From assembly GCA_018873245.2 (NCBI GenBank), contig JAEMBT020000006.1, forward strand, positions 7,151,855 to 7,215,854: a stretch of 64,000 nt of DNA, in the 5' to 3' direction. The position numbers and the translations under genes are program-made. Shown one piece after another: positions 12,060-21,992 of this stretch. The DNA is from Archegozetes longisetosus (Eukaryota > Arthropoda > Arachnida > Sarcoptiformes > Trhypochthoniidae). The notes beneath the pieces were generated by a model. The model was not told where the DNA came from. It ran no database searches and saw only the letters and a list, made by a program, of their open reading frames with translations. How positions within the stretch are numbered: the first letter of the stretch is position 1; every line of letters begins with the position of its first letter.

Positions 12060-12215
12060 CTAGATATTTAAAAATACGAATATTAATAACAGTAAAACAC
12101 AGTTATTCACGTCAATTATAATTCAAACTTAAATTTAATAAAACCAATTAATTGAACATTAATTCAAATATCTATTAAACTAATATCATATTTGATAAAA
12201 ATTCAAAAATCTTAC
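12060..12215 (-). other. Probable 5' UTR intron of Upf1
   Basis: On the gene strand a GTAAG donor after CGAAA (12216) and a TATCTAG acceptor at 12061-12060, two bases before the ATG, bound a 156-bp AT-rich intron. Both sites look good, but there is no protein homology to confirm a leader intron. Confidence 0.45.
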
Positions 12216-12462
12216 TTTCGCTCAATTAATGCCTTTAATTAGTTTCTGTTGAAAGAAACCAACGAATCGATAATTGAATAAAATATAAATTAAATTAACG
12301 TTCGATAACATAAACGAATGAAAGGGTAATGAATGGAATGATGTTTTAATTCGCACTGAAATTCACATTTGATGGCATCGAATGATTGTTGTGTTGATGT
12401 CTGGCATTTATTCTATAAAACATTCTAAAGTATTAATATTTCTCATAAACCAATGTTCATGT

Positions 12463-12473
12463 GCGCCATCTTG
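12463..12473 (-). promoter_or_regulatory. YY1/Pho-like site upstream of Upf1
   Basis: The gene strand reads CAAGATGGCGC, the core of the YY1/Pho consensus (AAnATGGCG). It is in gene orientation, about 410 bp upstream of the ATG and upstream of the proposed leader intron. YY1 sites of this orientation often lie at or just after start sites of housekeeping genes. Confidence 0.4.
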
Positions 12474-13830
12474 ACATCACTTGCCTCGAGACTATGCTAT
12501 GCTACCAATAACGTGTAACTAAAATCACCTTTTAGTTTATACCCCCTCCCCTTGTGCTACTCTGTTTCGGTATTTTTCCTATTGTTCAACATTACAGTTA
12601 CATTTTTTCTACTGAAATGTACCTCACCCTCCCCTTGTAATATAACGTTGTTAGTGGACAATATCTTATGTTAAACTCACTAAATCAAATACATTACACC
12701 TACAAATGCAATCAATTTTTTCTTATCAATTTCCTTAACTTTTATTTAGGCGCTATTTTTATTTGCTTAGTAACTTTTAAAATGATTTGTCACTAGTTAA
12801 AATCAGCTGCATTCTCATCATCATTTTAAAAATTGAACAACTGCTAAATTTTTGTTAAACTACAAAATACTTGAAGTGTAAATTAATTCATTAGAAACTT
12901 TTAAAGCTTTGTTTAACAGTTTTAAGTCTTTCTAAAACTTGCTAATAGATCAGTTATAGATATCATTTTATTAGTTTTATCTTGAAAAATGAAAATTTGC
13001 TACAACATAGAAATGCATTTAATTGATTTCTCAATTTTGCTTACAATATCAGTCATTAATAGTGTATTTTTGGAAATAAAGTTTTATATCTTCCAATGGT
13101 TCGAAATATCTATGAAACTGAAAACGAAACAGCCCTTAAGTATGAGATAGTCATCAACTTTTAAATTAATAAATTCTGTAGGATATTATTGATAGAATAG
13201 ATTGGTGGCTAAAATCTGCAGAACTTTAGAGTAAAATAATGAATTAGGCAAGTATGAGCAGAGTGTAACTTGAGTCCGATTATTCGATTTCATATAACTA
13301 GAAGCTCTCGCGTTGACTAAGCAGTTTCAATTGTGACCTGGTGCAATACGAATAAGTTCGAGTTGCAACTATAATCGATTCTCAAATATCAAATTGAATA
13401 TCAAAAATGTAGTTTACATTCACTCTTTACCCTTCGATCAGCTGATTTGATTAATTTTATACTCTGAAAGTTTTCAGTTAGATACGCAATTAATCGAAGC
13501 TTTGTGACAACAAATTGTTGAGTCTTTCGTGTCATCTTCATAACAATACTTATATTAATTTGGCTAAAATTAAATGAGCAACATTTTCGATATAGCAAAC
13601 CAATTGCAACACTTGTCAAGCGCTTCACAACTAATTAGATTAACTCAACTTGATTGAAATTAAACCTTAGATGAAAGTTGACTGAAATAATAAATGCTAA
13701 ACTCAATCTTAAGTCTATTATAAAATGGATCAAAATTTAGAACACGCTTCAAGCTCAGTAATCATTACAATTACACTTAAATCTTAACCTTTCAATAAAT
13801 GAACAGAAACTAAGTTCAAAAAGTCTGAAG
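12474..13830. other. Intergenic, Upf1 promoter side to RpS6 3' end
   Basis: About 1.36 kb of AT-rich DNA. It contains two similar C-rich patches near 12,540 and 12,630 (each with CCCTCCCCTTGT) about 90 bp apart. No coding frame or RNA gene was recognised. Confidence 0.5.
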
Positions 13831-13836
13831 TTTATT
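13831..13836 (-). terminator. RpS6 poly(A) signal
   Basis: TTTATT on the plus strand, AATAAA on the gene strand, lies 43 bp beyond the RpS6 stop. This gives the short 3' UTR usual for ribosomal-protein mRNAs. Confidence 0.6.
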
Positions 13837-13879
13837 GAAATATTTAACTCTTTGATTAAATCATTATCCAAAGTTCTAA

Positions 13880-14904
13880 TTAAGCGGATGAAGAGCTGGC
13901 AGTTTTTCCACCAGAAGAAGCAGATGATCGTCTTCTTCTAGCTTCTTCTGCTCTCTTTTCTTTTGCCTCCTTTTGCCTTTGAGCCAAGAGTCGTGCGTAT
14001 TCACTGGCTTGATCTCTACGTTTGACAGCTCTTTGTCTCTTCTTCGCAAGACGCCTTCGTTTACGTTGAATTACTCCAGGAGTGATGAGACGTTGAATTT
14101 TAGGAGCCTTAGTTCGAGGCTTCTTGCCTTCTTTCACAGCCAATGGTCTTCTAACCACATATTGTCGAACATCATCTTCCTTCGACAAGTTAAAAAGTTT
14201 ACGAATTTTGTTTGCTCTCTTCGGTCCCAAACGACGAGGAATTGTGGTGTCAGTCAATCCAGGGATCTCTTTCTCACCTTTCATTTAAAACAAACAAAAT
14301 ATTAATATCAAAATAGTTACTCAATGAAAGCAAACCTTTTTGAACAATAACAAGCGCCAAAACACTAAGATTTGAGTCAACAATACATCCACGAACGGAT
14401 TTGCGTTTTCGCTCTCCTGTACGTCGCGGGCGGTAACAGGAATGACCAGCCGATAGCAAGAGCCGAACTCTTGCATTAGTGAGAACTCCCTGTTTCATAG
14501 GAAAGCCTTGCTTGTCATTACCGCCAGCAATACGGACAACATAACCGGCCCATTCTTCTCCTAATGATTCGGCCTCAACTTCTTGTCCCATTCGCTTGTC
14601 ATAAAAGACTCGCAACTTCTTCTCATCGTCGATATCGAAAAGCTTCTGACAACCAGTCGCCGGATATGATATATTAAGCTATCAATTTAAAGAAATTTTG
14701 CATTATTATTAATTGTACATTTTGTTGGACCTCAATAACAATTGAGAACACTTTCAATAGAATTATAAAAACCCAATTAAAACCATAATCCATATTAAGA
14801 AATCATTTATAAGATAATGGAATTGACTTAAATGAGTTTATATTAGAATTTAGTTTATTAAATATGAAATAAATAAGAAATTAAAAACGAATACTTACTT
14901 TCAT
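13880..14904 (-). CDS. RpS6: 40S ribosomal protein S6 (eS6)
   Basis: eS6 is a small-subunit protein and the classic target of S6 kinase. Exons are 14904-14899 (ATG AAA only), 14678-14336 and 14277-13880. They join in phase to 248 residues, against 249 in human. Exon 2 starts [13 protein letters not shown] and carries [15 protein letters not shown] and [12 protein letters not shown]. Exon 3 has [19 protein letters not shown] and [14 protein letters not shown]. The tail keeps the basic-plus-serine S6-kinase cluster (RRRRSSASS). The first exon codes for only two residues, a common layout in this gene that allows regulation near the cap. The 220-bp and 58-bp introns show no clear snoRNA. PTCD1 lies head to head, 235 bp away. 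Confidence 0.97.
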
Positions 14905-15139
14905 CGTGGCTTTTATTGAAATCCGACATAAAAAGGAAGAGGAAATGTTTTCATTAGAAAACGTGACAAATATTTTAAATGTTTAGTTACGCCACCGCTT
15001 GGCTTATTCGCCAGCTATTTATATTTACCTTAACCAAGTGCCATATGATTTCTACTTATTTAAAACTATGTCTTAAGTGTTGCAATGGCTCATGTGTTTG
15101 TAATTAAATCAAGTTAATAGTAAAATAATATAACTAACA
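14905..15139. promoter_or_regulatory. Shared RpS6/PTCD1 promoter interval
   Basis: Only 235 bp separates the RpS6 ATG (minus) from the PTCD1 ATG (plus), so both promoters must lie here or overlap. The centre (about 14,988-15,016) is less AT-rich and contains GCCACCGCTTGGC and TTCGCCAGC. No TATA box is obvious. Confidence 0.6.
14929..14945 (-). promoter_or_regulatory. TOP-like pyrimidine tract of RpS6
   Basis: On the gene strand TTTCCTCTTCCTTTTT ends about 25 bp before the ATG. A run of this kind at the transcription start is the 5' terminal oligopyrimidine element of ribosomal-protein genes. The exact start base is not known. Confidence 0.55.
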
Positions 15140-17275
15140 ATGAATTGCATTCATTTCGAAAGTGTTTGTTTGAGAGCTTTACTTTCGAGTCGGTTTATAA
15201 ATCGATCACAAACTCACTGTTTTTCATCGTTTCATAACTCGATTCAGAACAATAAGAGTTCAAGTTTTGACAATAAAAATATAAGAAATGTTAATTTAAA
15301 GCAAAACTGGGAGACATATAACGACTCTCAATCGTTGAAACGAAAGGGTCACATAAATTTAAGTAATTTCAATAGAAATAGAAAAGAAGAAAATATAAGT
15401 TTTGATTCAAAATTTGGTGACACTTTCGGTACACTTTCTGATGGAGATAAAAGTTGGAGTAAATATAAGAGATTATCAGCTGAAGACTTACCGGACGACG
15501 ACGACGGATATGACAAATTGGAGATCAAAAGAGGCCCTAAAATGTCACCAATCGGTTATTCAAAACTTCTTACAGAATTGATTCACAAAAAGCCTATTCA
15601 GGTGAAAAAAGCATTAGAACTGTATAATCGTATGATATCTGAAGATCGTGTTCCTCCTGATAAGTGCACTTATACTGTATTAATAAGTGGTTGCGCTAAA
15701 GTTGGTTACACTGAAAAAGCATTTGAACTATTTGAAGAACTATTGAAAAATGAATTTAGACCGTCGAGACATGCGATCACAGCTTTATTCAACGCTTGTG
15801 CCGAATGTCCGTTTCCAGAATACGGTCTCGAAAAGGCCAGATATTTGAGAGAGTGGCTTAATTTGGAAGGGATTGTTGTCAACACTTTCCATTATCACGC
15901 TATGATTAAAGCTTTTGGAAAACTTGGAGACATGAAAACAGCCTTTCAAATAGTCGATGAAATGGTCTCAAATGGTCAAAGCACTACTACTGAAACTTTT
16001 GCTATGCTTTTGATGGGATGTATTTCAGACAAAGATTCGGGTCTATATCATGCCATTAGAATTATTCGTAAAATGAAGTTTCATAATATGCCGCTCGATA
16101 TTTACACATTCAATTTGTTGCTCAGAGCCATTAGAGATTGTGGTATTGGTGCCGAAGATAATATTAGATTACTTATGCAGGACTGGAGCTATAAACCTAA
16201 AGATATACCACTAAAAAGACGTTCTAAGAACGCAAACTTAAAAAATTCTCCTACTCTAGAAAACTGGTCATCTCTTGATTCTGAAAACTCGGAAACATCT
16301 GAAATCAATCGAAATACTTGTGTTGCACAAAAATCTTTGGTTAGTTCTAGTGAGAATTCTCTTGTTATCAAGAATCCTAATTTGTTATATGCCAATCAAT
16401 CAAGTAGTGGTCAAGTGGTTGCTATTAAGTACGAATCATTATCTTCACCATTAAATAGGTTTTTACTTTTTGGAGGGATAGAAGGATATTTGGAAATGAT
16501 GAACGAGTGTAATGTAAAACCTAATATCAATACTTTAACATTAATGCTAGAATTGATTGACTTAAATGAAGACTCAAAACAACAAATATTAAATGCGTTG
16601 GAGAAGTTTAATGTAAAGGCCGACACAGACTTCTTCAACATTCTACTAAAAAAAGTCTGTTGTAAAAATAGTGTAAAAGATGCAAAAGATATACTCCTAA
16701 TGATGCAGAAAAGAGGTCTTCAATGCAACATAATTACCTTTGGTGTCCTTTCGTTAGGCTGTAATTCTTTGGTTTTGGGAAAGCAACTGCTTTCGGATAT
16801 GGAAGCGTCTGGATTTAAAGCTAATGTAGAAATAATAGGAGGCTTGTTGATCTCTGCCTGTAAGAAGAATGACTTTTGGTATATAAACTATTTGATCGAT
16901 TATATGAAGAAGAATGAAATAAATCCTAATCAAATGGCTATCGAAAAAATGGAAATTATCAAAATCAAATTTCAGAAAATGTTAACCGATTATGACAGAA
17001 ACAAATTGGAACACATACCAGATAGGTATCTGAGCGACAGTTTTAGAAAAGGATTTGCAACCTTCAAAGCTAATTATGAGCAATGGATTCAGAATGTGAT
17101 CGTTTCAGAGCCACAACATCCGTGGGATCAATTCAAGTTTGAAGGAATTAAGAACAAAAAAGGAATGCATAACTTTGTCAAGTTTATGAAGAAGAAAATT
17201 GAACAAACGAGGGGCAAAACTTCAGTTGAAGACGAATTAGATTATTACGAAGAGGAAGAACTTTATAATGAATAA
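15140..17275 (+). CDS. PTCD1: Mitochondrial pentatricopeptide protein PTCD1
   Basis: PTCD1 is a mitochondrial matrix PPR protein involved in leucine-tRNA levels and 16S rRNA/large-subunit maturation in mammals. This is a single 711-codon exon. The N-terminus is basic and serine-rich without acids for over 30 residues (VCLRALLSSRFINRSQ), as in a mitochondrial presequence. FGTLSD near residue 90 and the PPR array from about 135 are typical (CTYTVLISGCAKVGYTEKAF; ALFNACAECPF; FAMLLMGCISDK; YTFNLLLRAIRDCGIG). After a low-complexity linker come a conserved FGGIEGYLEMM...KPNINTLTL block and more PPRs to about 600. The tail is charged and acidic. The gene is divergent from RpS6 and convergent with RpS9. 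The ortholog call rests on the order of the conserved blocks. Confidence 0.9.
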   Translation: MNCIHFESVCLRALLSSRFINRSQTHCFSSFHNSIQNNKSSSFDNKNIRNVNLKQNWETYNDSQSLKRKGHINLSNFNRNRKEENISFDSKFGDTFGTLSDGDKSWSKYKRLSAEDLPDDDDGYDKLEIKRGPKMSPIGYSKLLTELIHKKPIQVKKALELYNRMISEDRVPPDKCTYTVLISGCAKVGYTEKAFELFEELLKNEFRPSRHAITALFNACAECPFPEYGLEKARYLREWLNLEGIVVNTFHYHAMIKAFGKLGDMKTAFQIVDEMVSNGQSTTTETFAMLLMGCISDKDSGLYHAIRIIRKMKFHNMPLDIYTFNLLLRAIRDCGIGAEDNIRLLMQDWSYKPKDIPLKRRSKNANLKNSPTLENWSSLDSENSETSEINRNTCVAQKSLVSSSENSLVIKNPNLLYANQSSSGQVVAIKYESLSSPLNRFLLFGGIEGYLEMMNECNVKPNINTLTLMLELIDLNEDSKQQILNALEKFNVKADTDFFNILLKKVCCKNSVKDAKDILLMMQKRGLQCNIITFGVLSLGCNSLVLGKQLLSDMEASGFKANVEIIGGLLISACKKNDFWYINYLIDYMKKNEINPNQMAIEKMEIIKIKFQKMLTDYDRNKLEHIPDRYLSDSFRKGFATFKANYEQWIQNVIVSEPQHPWDQFKFEGIKNKKGMHNFVKFMKKKIEQTRGKTSVEDELDYYEEEELYNE

Positions 17276-17300
17276 AATGACTGTTTATGTATTTAAAGCA

Positions 17301-17306
17301 AATAAA
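17301..17306 (+). terminator. PTCD1 poly(A) signal
   Basis: AATAAA lies 25 bp after the PTCD1 stop. A second AATAAA overlaps the stop codon itself (17271-17276). Confidence 0.55.
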
Positions 17307-17332
17307 ATAAATTACTCAATAAGTTTAAGTTT

Positions 17333-17338
17333 TTTATT
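17333..17338 (-). terminator. RpS9 poly(A) signal
   Basis: TTTATT on the plus strand (AATAAA on the gene strand) lies about 70 bp after the RpS9 stop and 26 bp from the PTCD1 signal on the other strand, so the two mRNA ends probably meet or overlap. Confidence 0.55.
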
Positions 17339-17408
17339 CATTAATCAAACAATTGCTCAATCATGGATAGAATGATTTAATTATTAGAATTAGAAAATTT
17401 CATTTCAT

Positions 17409-17987
17409 TTAATCTTCTTCTTCTTCCTCTTGGGCAGTGCCTCCTTGTGCTTTTCTCATATTCTTCCTCTTCACTCTTCCGGGTCTTCCGCCACCGAAGG
17501 GAGATTTCAAAGAAAAGTCGATATGCTTTTCTGAATCAAGTCTTACCACAAATGAAGGAATATTAACCACTTGCTTACGAACGCGAATGTGTCGCTGTCT
17601 GATAAGGACTCTGGCGTGATGTATACTCTTAGCCAACCCATGTTTAAACACTTGAGTCTGAAGTCTTCGTTCAAGAAAATCCTCGATTCGAAGTCCGAGC
17701 ACGTAATCGAGTTTCATTCGTCCCTCATCAAGGACTCCAACTCGGACTAATCTTCGGAGAAGAGCATTACCTTCGAAGAGACGTCTAGAGTCTTTCTCGT
17801 CTAAAGTGAGCAACTCTCGGGCAGCCTTTCGGATTTTAGCTAAGGTGTACTTGACACGCCAAACTTCTCTCTTGTTTCTTAAACCAAATTCTCCGATCAA
17901 CTTTAATTCTTGGTCTAATCGTTCCTTTTCAAAAGGACGTCTTGGAGTGACGTAAGTCTTCGAGTGGACAGTCGGCACACGACCCAT
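17409..17987 (-). CDS. RpS9: 40S ribosomal protein S9 (uS4)
   Basis: uS4 is an early-assembling small-subunit protein that lies near the mRNA entry channel. One 192-codon exon holds the whole reading frame; human RPS9 has 194 residues. The family signature is complete: [20 protein letters not shown] at the start, the S4 RNA-binding domain with [16 protein letters not shown] and [37 protein letters not shown], and an acidic end. The ATG at 17987 matches the family start. The leader appears to be spliced from a TOP-bearing exon at 18334-18375. The 3' end faces PTCD1, 133 bp from its stop codon. Confidence 0.97.
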   Translation of the reverse strand: MGRVPTVHSKTYVTPRRPFEKERLDQELKLIGEFGLRNKREVWRVKYTLAKIRKAARELLTLDEKDSRRLFEGNALLRRLVRVGVLDEGRMKLDYVLGLRIEDFLERRLQTQVFKHGLAKSIHHARVLIRQRHIRVRKQVVNIPSFVVRLDSEKHIDFSLKSPFGGGRPGRVKRKNMRKAQGGTAQEEEEED

Positions 17988-18002
17988 TACTGTATCTCAA
18001 TA

Positions 18003-18333
18003 CTGTTTAAAAAAAATTATATTATTGCTATTTGTATCTATAAACTTGAATCAATTATAACGTTAAATTATCATAAATGACTGATTTTAATAGATTTAAG
18101 TCAATATCACCGCAAATGTTATCAAAGTTTACATTAATTTAATTGAAAGTAGACTAAAATTGAGATAAATGCGGCTTCAATTCAATCAATTATTTCTATC
18201 AAATTCACTCAACATCTCAGTTATTACATTATCCTCCGATCAAATGCTTACTTGTGTCCAATAATTGATATGAATTATAATAAAAATAATTGATCTAAAC
18301 AAATAAACAATTAAATTAAATTAAAGTTCTTAC
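18003..18333 (-). other. Probable 5' UTR intron of RpS9
   Basis: A GTAAGA donor (18333) follows CTCATGCC. The acceptor is TTTAAACAG ending at 18003, after a run of T. A second AG at 17991-17990 is two bases before the ATG and could be used instead. I saw no convincing snoRNA inside. Confidence 0.55.
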
Positions 18334-18375
18334 GGCATGAGTTTCTCAAATGGCAACAAATAGCGGAAAAGGAAG
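18334..18375 (-). promoter_or_regulatory. RpS9 leader exon with TOP-like tract and upstream ATG
   Basis: The gene strand begins CTTCCTTTTCCG (18375-18364), a good TOP-type start for a ribosomal-protein mRNA, and ends CTCATGCC before the donor. The ATG in it would open a six-codon upstream ORF after splicing (see findings). The transcription start is inferred from the pyrimidine tract only. Confidence 0.5.
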
Positions 18376-21300
18376 TGTATAGACGTGTCACTCAAAAAGT
18401 ACGTCTGTTTTGTAAGTTTCTCGTCGAGCGAATCTACATAAGAGATGAGCGCCTTGTTTAAAATACACTATGCCTCAACTTAACTACCAATCATACTTAA
18501 TAAGCAATCAGAACTTTAAAAAATTAGACTTAGATTTTTTGAGGATAGTTGGATGAAAATAGAAAAAATCACAGTGAGTCAATATATAATTAGTTTGATA
18601 CTTTCTTGGAAAATTGTTTTAACTAAAAATATTAAACATATTAGTACGATAACACAGTTTCCATTCTTCGTCCAAAGGCGTGTAAAGGTTTGATCAATCA
18701 CTTGGAATAATAATTATTATACCATTGAAGAATATTATTATCTATTCTTAGAAATTTTCTTGGAGTTCAGTGAATCGATAGGAAAGTAAGACACGAAAGT
18801 TAAAGGACTTGTGATAGAAGTTAGAAAATCTAGAGTGAGCTATGAATAAGACATACTACAGTATAGTACTGAATGCTAAAACGATTATTATATCATTTTT
18901 GATTGTTTCATTTGATTTTGAAATTAGTAGGATTGTTAATAACGATTGTTTCATAAACTGATTAATAGGTTATGGTAAACAATACAAGATATGACTCATA
19001 TTCTATTAAGAATGATTCAATCAAATGGACATTGGTTAGAATTGAGTTGATTGAGGTTTGGAAGCAATTTATTGTTAATTCACATGCTTATAATAGATAA
19101 CGTGACGCAACAAATAAGCTATAAATTTGTTTTCGAACAACATAATAAGAGAGGAGCCGAACAATAAGTAGTTTGAAACAGTAGTTTTCAGTATTTTCAA
19201 ATATTGTCAAGTACATTCAATTATGTTATCACATAATTCCTGTCATATATGACAATACAAAGTAATGAGAAACTGCCAAAAGCAAAAGAAGTTATCGATA
19301 AATGCAACAAATGTAAGACACGGCATAATCTCATCGATAAAAGATAGACGACAAGATGGACGAAAGAAGTCACGCATTTAGTTGTAGAATAATGAATAAG
19401 AAGACATAAAAGCCGTTCCCGACAAGCCTTTAGGGCATAACCGCAACCGTGATTGTGAACGTAAGAGAGCAACAGGCATACCACGCACTCAATTCAATAG
19501 AGAATCACATTAAAGTCAATCTGTCTGTGGCTGTGGTGCCAAACTTTAATTTTTTTGTCCAATATAATATAGTGAAAACTTTTTCTTTGGCCGCATTCCA
19601 CTCTAATAACAGGCCACTGATGTGCACTGCATTTTGTAAAGAGCATTCACTTTACTATCTATTGTTTATGATGGAACAGCCATAAGATGTCATCTAATAA
19701 TAGATCAATACTGTTAAAGTGGTGACTTAAAATCAGGTATTCTGCACCGTTTCGTATTTCGGTTGTTCAATTCAAAGATAAGCGGCCATGTTTGAGGTTA
19801 TCATTTTTGATGTAGCAAAAAATCAATGCGATGATTGATTGATATTTAGTTCAGATGCTTTGTGTCTTGCCTTATTTGGTGCTTTTAGGGCTAGGAGTAC
19901 AAGTATTTCTATTTAGTATTTACTGATGAAAAGGAAAGCAGCGATAGTTAGCTTTACAGTAGTTTTTGTGTTGGATGTATAGCGGAAGTTGACATTACTA
20001 GTAGTGATGCTCTGCTCTCCGGAAGAAATATCTTACTCCCAACTCTTTACATCCTTTTACAGATTTTTTCCCGATTGTTCTATTTGAAATAGTGAGTGCA
20101 CTACTCATTCCGGAAGACTAAGAATCATTGCAGAGCTGTTTCAGATTGAACTCATTGTTTTCTCCATCCTTATTGATTCTGAACCCGTGAGTACTGGAAT
20201 TCACATAAAGAGGAACTGATTCGTAGTCAAACATATAGTGTCCACTCTTTACTGTACATAAAGATGACTAGACGTCTTTTGGAGACCTACCGAGACTTTC
20301 CTTAACGATTTAGTTGAACTGCGCTGAGATGTAACGGTTGTGTTCACAAAGGAAGTCAATGCGTGGATTTACAATAGTGTTCAATGATTGAGTCGTTTTT
20401 GTGTGAATAGGTTCGAAAAAAGGGTTAATGGGGCGCAGAAATCAATTGCTAGTTTGTTTAGACGACACTTCTAGTCAACTCAACAGCTAGCCTTTCTCTA
20501 AGTGATTATTTTTATCATCAAATTGCACGCACAAATATCATACCTAATTACGCAATCACATATTTTATATTCGATTTTTAAGCGAATCTTGCACTCACTT
20601 GCGAGACTTTTTCAATTTTTTGTTCCTACTATCTAATAGGAAAAATATCTTAACTTAAATTTTGCTAGGAGCTTAATGTCAATTGTGATAGACTCTAACT
20701 CTCGATTACATTTTTTCTATTGTACCCTCTCTTTTGCAAAATTTAATGTAACTTTTCTTAATCTAGAGATCCAAAACATATCAATTTGTTTCTACGCAGC
20801 AGAATCTTATGCAAAAAACTTAATTCAAATTGGCTTTATATTAGATTCGTGTTTATGTTAACGAAACAAAATTTTATTATCTATTTAAAACTTTTTCAAA
20901 ATTACATTCAAAATTATTTCTTAAAGATAGATAATGAATTTTCATTCAACGTTCCCGAAATTATAGTGAAAATTACACTTTCAATTGTTCATTCATTAAT
21001 TGATAAAATTTATTCAACTTGTTTTTCAAATATACAATATTTGGCATAATTTGTTGTACAGCAATCAAGCTTACAATATGAGGTCGAGGAATGTCACTTA
21101 GTTTCTTGTCTTATTTCTCATACAGACATCGACAATTCGTGAGCTAATACAACAATATCATGAATTAAGAACAATTTTTCGCTCAAATAGTTATAAATCA
21201 GGGCTGAAAAGTTTCAAAACTATGCAAAAATTCGGTATTTGATGGAAGAAATAGTATTCAATTGGAAGATATGGATCATTGTTGGCAATTCAATAGTTCA

Positions 21301-21886
21301 ATATTTGGCTTTTTTGTACTGATGTAAACTTTTTTGAAAAGTTTTTGTAAATTTCTTCAACTCTAAGTACTTTATATTTAGAATCTATTGAGTTATCCAA
21401 ATAGTTTATAATAATTAGACTGGTCTCGAATTACAGATTTGCAAAATTATTTGATTGAAACTTTCATTTTGATAGGTTAACTTTCTGAATAAAAAGCATT
21501 GAAATAATCAAAGTTTTTAATGCTAGTCTAGTAATCAATTATTTTGTTGGTTTACACTATGAGTACATGACTATAAGTTAATAAATGATGAGATTAACAA
21601 TACTAGAAGAAATGCCGTACCATTTCAGGTCGAGTAAGTGTGAGTAAAATTGCGAACTTTTCATTATTAACAGGTTGAGAAGACCTCCAGAAGAGCTCCC
21701 AATTTACATGAGCCTATTCTATACAATAACTCAATCAAATCAATTGAATTTACATTTAGTCTTAAAATTATTATTTATAAATAAATACATGAACTCATTA
21801 TACAATTTCTTAACAATTCAACAATCAATGAAGTGTTTATATTATTTGATCCGCAAAAAGATAAAATAAATTTCTACTCAAAATTG
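18376..21886. other. Intergenic, RpS9 promoter to basonuclin 3' end
   Basis: About 3.5 kb, AT-rich, between the RpS9 promoter and the basonuclin 3' UTR on the same strand. Open frames are short and lack any recognisable motif. No tRNA, repeat array or transposon was seen. Confidence 0.5.
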
Positions 21887-21892
21887 TTTAAT
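21887..21892 (-). terminator. Possible basonuclin poly(A) signal (ATTAAA)
   Basis: TTTAAT on the plus strand gives the common variant ATTAAA about 100 bp after the basonuclin stop. No perfect AATAAA on the gene strand was found in the next 200 bp, so the true 3' end may be farther away. Confidence 0.3.
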
Positions 21893-21992
21893 TGTGCAAA
21901 CAGTGATTGGTTGGCACATAAATTCAATAATAATTATATTCAAATGAAAGTACTATAAGTTGCGATCGGAGTGATTGGAGTGCGAGTAGTGA

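Noticed and set aside
13973-14305. 110-codon plus-strand frame
   Set aside because: Exact antisense of RpS6 exon 3.
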